Of a DNA stretch of 6,032 bases, positions 5,320-6,032 are shown piece after piece (position 1 is the stretch's first letter; the number at the start of each line of letters is the position of its first letter). Below the pieces are notes generated by a model. That model saw only the letters and a program-made list of their open reading frames with translations, had not been told where the DNA came from and made no database searches. A program made the translations under genes and the position numbers. The stretch comes from Natronohydrobacter sp. (GTDB lineage Bacteria; Pseudomonadota; Alphaproteobacteria; Rhodobacterales; Rhodobacteraceae). The stretch covers positions 1 through 6,032 of the forward strand of contig SKRP01000237.1 of NCBI GenBank assembly GCA_007118445.1, written 5' to 3'.

Positions 5320-6032
5320 CAGATCTCGCGCGCCCAGGGCGGGTTCGCGCCTGCGCGCGACACAGTGACGGCGGCGGCGCGCGCGCCGAGCGCCAGCGCG
5401 TCATGCAGCGCCTCGGCCCCGAGCGCCGCCACCCCGCGCTTGCTCAGCGCCCCAATGCGGCCCAACCCGGCCAGAAAGCCTGCATTGAACGTATCGCCCG
5501 CGCCGACAGTATCGACCACCGTGACCGCGCGCGCCTGCGCATGGGTCTCGCCCAAGACACTGAAAGCCCGCGCGCCCTTGGCCCCTTCGGTGATGATCAC
5601 CATCTGCGGCCCCTGCGCCTGCACCGCGCGCGCCAGCGCCGCGATCTCGCCCGGCCCCATCAACCAATGCAGATCCTCATCCGATAATTTCACGATATCG
5701 GCCTGCGCGATCATCGCGGCCAGCCGCGCGCGATAGCCGGCCTCATCGCGGATGAAACCGGGGCGGATATTGGGATCCAGCATCACCAGCCGGTCGCCCG
5801 CGCCTGCGCAAAGCTGCTGGAAGGCAGCGCCGCACGGATCCCCCACCAGCGATATCCCGCCGAAAAACAGCGCGGTCACATCGGCAGGCAGGCGCGGCAA
5901 TTCCGCCGCCGTCAGATCGCGCAGCGCCGTGCCACGGTCGTAAAACGCATAGCGCGCCTGCCCGTCGGTCAGGGTCACGAATGCCAATGTGCCGGGCCGG
6001 TCCACAGCAGGCGACAGGCTGTGATCCACGCC
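5319..6032 (-). CDS. PfkB-family carbohydrate kinase, fructokinase-like (5' end outside window)
   Basis: This is a ribokinase-like sugar kinase that moves phosphate from ATP to a sugar. The 237 visible residues run open to the window edge, so the N-terminus is missing; family members usually have about 300-320 residues, so roughly 70-80 are absent. Visible elements, numbered from the window edge, are TLAFVTL (15-21), DPNIRP (86-91), ADIVKLSDEDL (111-121), and the PfkB signature 2, DTVGAGDTFNAGF (174-186), containing the GAGD anion hole and catalytic base D180. The pattern of LAFVTL, a YAFY segment and DPNIRP is most like bacterial fructokinases, but the sugar is not certain. A GTG at 6029 is in frame but is internal to the family homology and is not taken as the start. 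The stop codon overlaps dtd by one base. Confidence 0.92.
   Translation of the reverse strand, partial: GVDHSLSPAVDRPGTLAFVTLTDGQARYAFYDRGTALRDLTAAELPRLPADVTALFFGGISLVGDPCGAAFQQLCAGAGDRLVMLDPNIRPGFIRDEAGYRARLAAMIAQADIVKLSDEDLHWLMGPGEIAALARAVQAQGPQMVIITEGAKGARAFSVLGETHAQARAVTVVDTVGAGDTFNAGFLAGLGRIGALSKRGVAALGAEALHDALALGARAAAVTVSRAGANPPWAREI

Noticed and set aside
4625..5404. A 259-codon minus-strand open frame covering parts of the HAD, dtd and kinase genes.
   Set aside because: It crosses three well-supported genes in other frames and shows the Arg/Gly/Ala-rich composition of a shadow frame.
6027..6029. GTG as a possible start of the sugar kinase.
   Set aside because: The frame stays open to the window edge, and the N-terminal sugar-binding part of the PfkB fold would be missing, so the gene is simply cut by the window.

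Overview
The window is GC-rich chromosomal DNA that looks like an alphaproteobacterium of the Rhodobacterales (Rhodobacter/Roseobacter group). Supporting signs are a CBS-domain gene just before coaD, a short Rhodobacter-type ImuA, a DUF1127-like small protein, and a perfect GTTC-N7-GTTC LexA box of the kind described in Rhodobacter sphaeroides. No tRNA, rRNA, CRISPR array, insertion sequence or prophage gene is visible. It reads as mostly core genome with one more accessory-looking stretch at about 820-3030. No stretch longer than 300 bases lacks a gene.

Layout: (1) 1-785, plus strand: the end of a CBS-domain protein, then coaD (coenzyme A synthesis). (2) 784-830: two perfect hairpins side by side close the convergent coaD and SH3 genes, each overlapping one stop codon. 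(3) 821-2586, minus strand: in transcription order imuA (SOS mutagenesis accessory protein), a 53-residue DUF1127-like protein, and a secreted SH3 protein with a glycine-every-fourth-residue C-terminal half. The last two appear to be separate units, with a terminator-like hairpin and a promoter between them. (4) 2587-2751: a divergent control region with a LexA box overlapping the predicted imuA start of transcription. (5) 2752-4862, plus strand: a small I78-type protease-inhibitor lipoprotein, a Tas-like aldo/keto reductase and a HAD phosphatase, with gaps of 39 and 50 nt and no strong terminator between them. (6) 4876-6032, minus strand: a PfkB sugar kinase (5' end outside the window) whose stop overlaps the dtd start by one base, and dtd itself (D-aminoacyl-tRNA deacylase).

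The clearest regulatory story is DNA damage control of imuA. The LexA site is intact, yet the usual partner genes imuB and dnaE2 do not follow imuA; a DUF1127-like gene does. The most unusual protein is the SH3/GX3-repeat protein. I see no convincing wholly new multi-gene system here.
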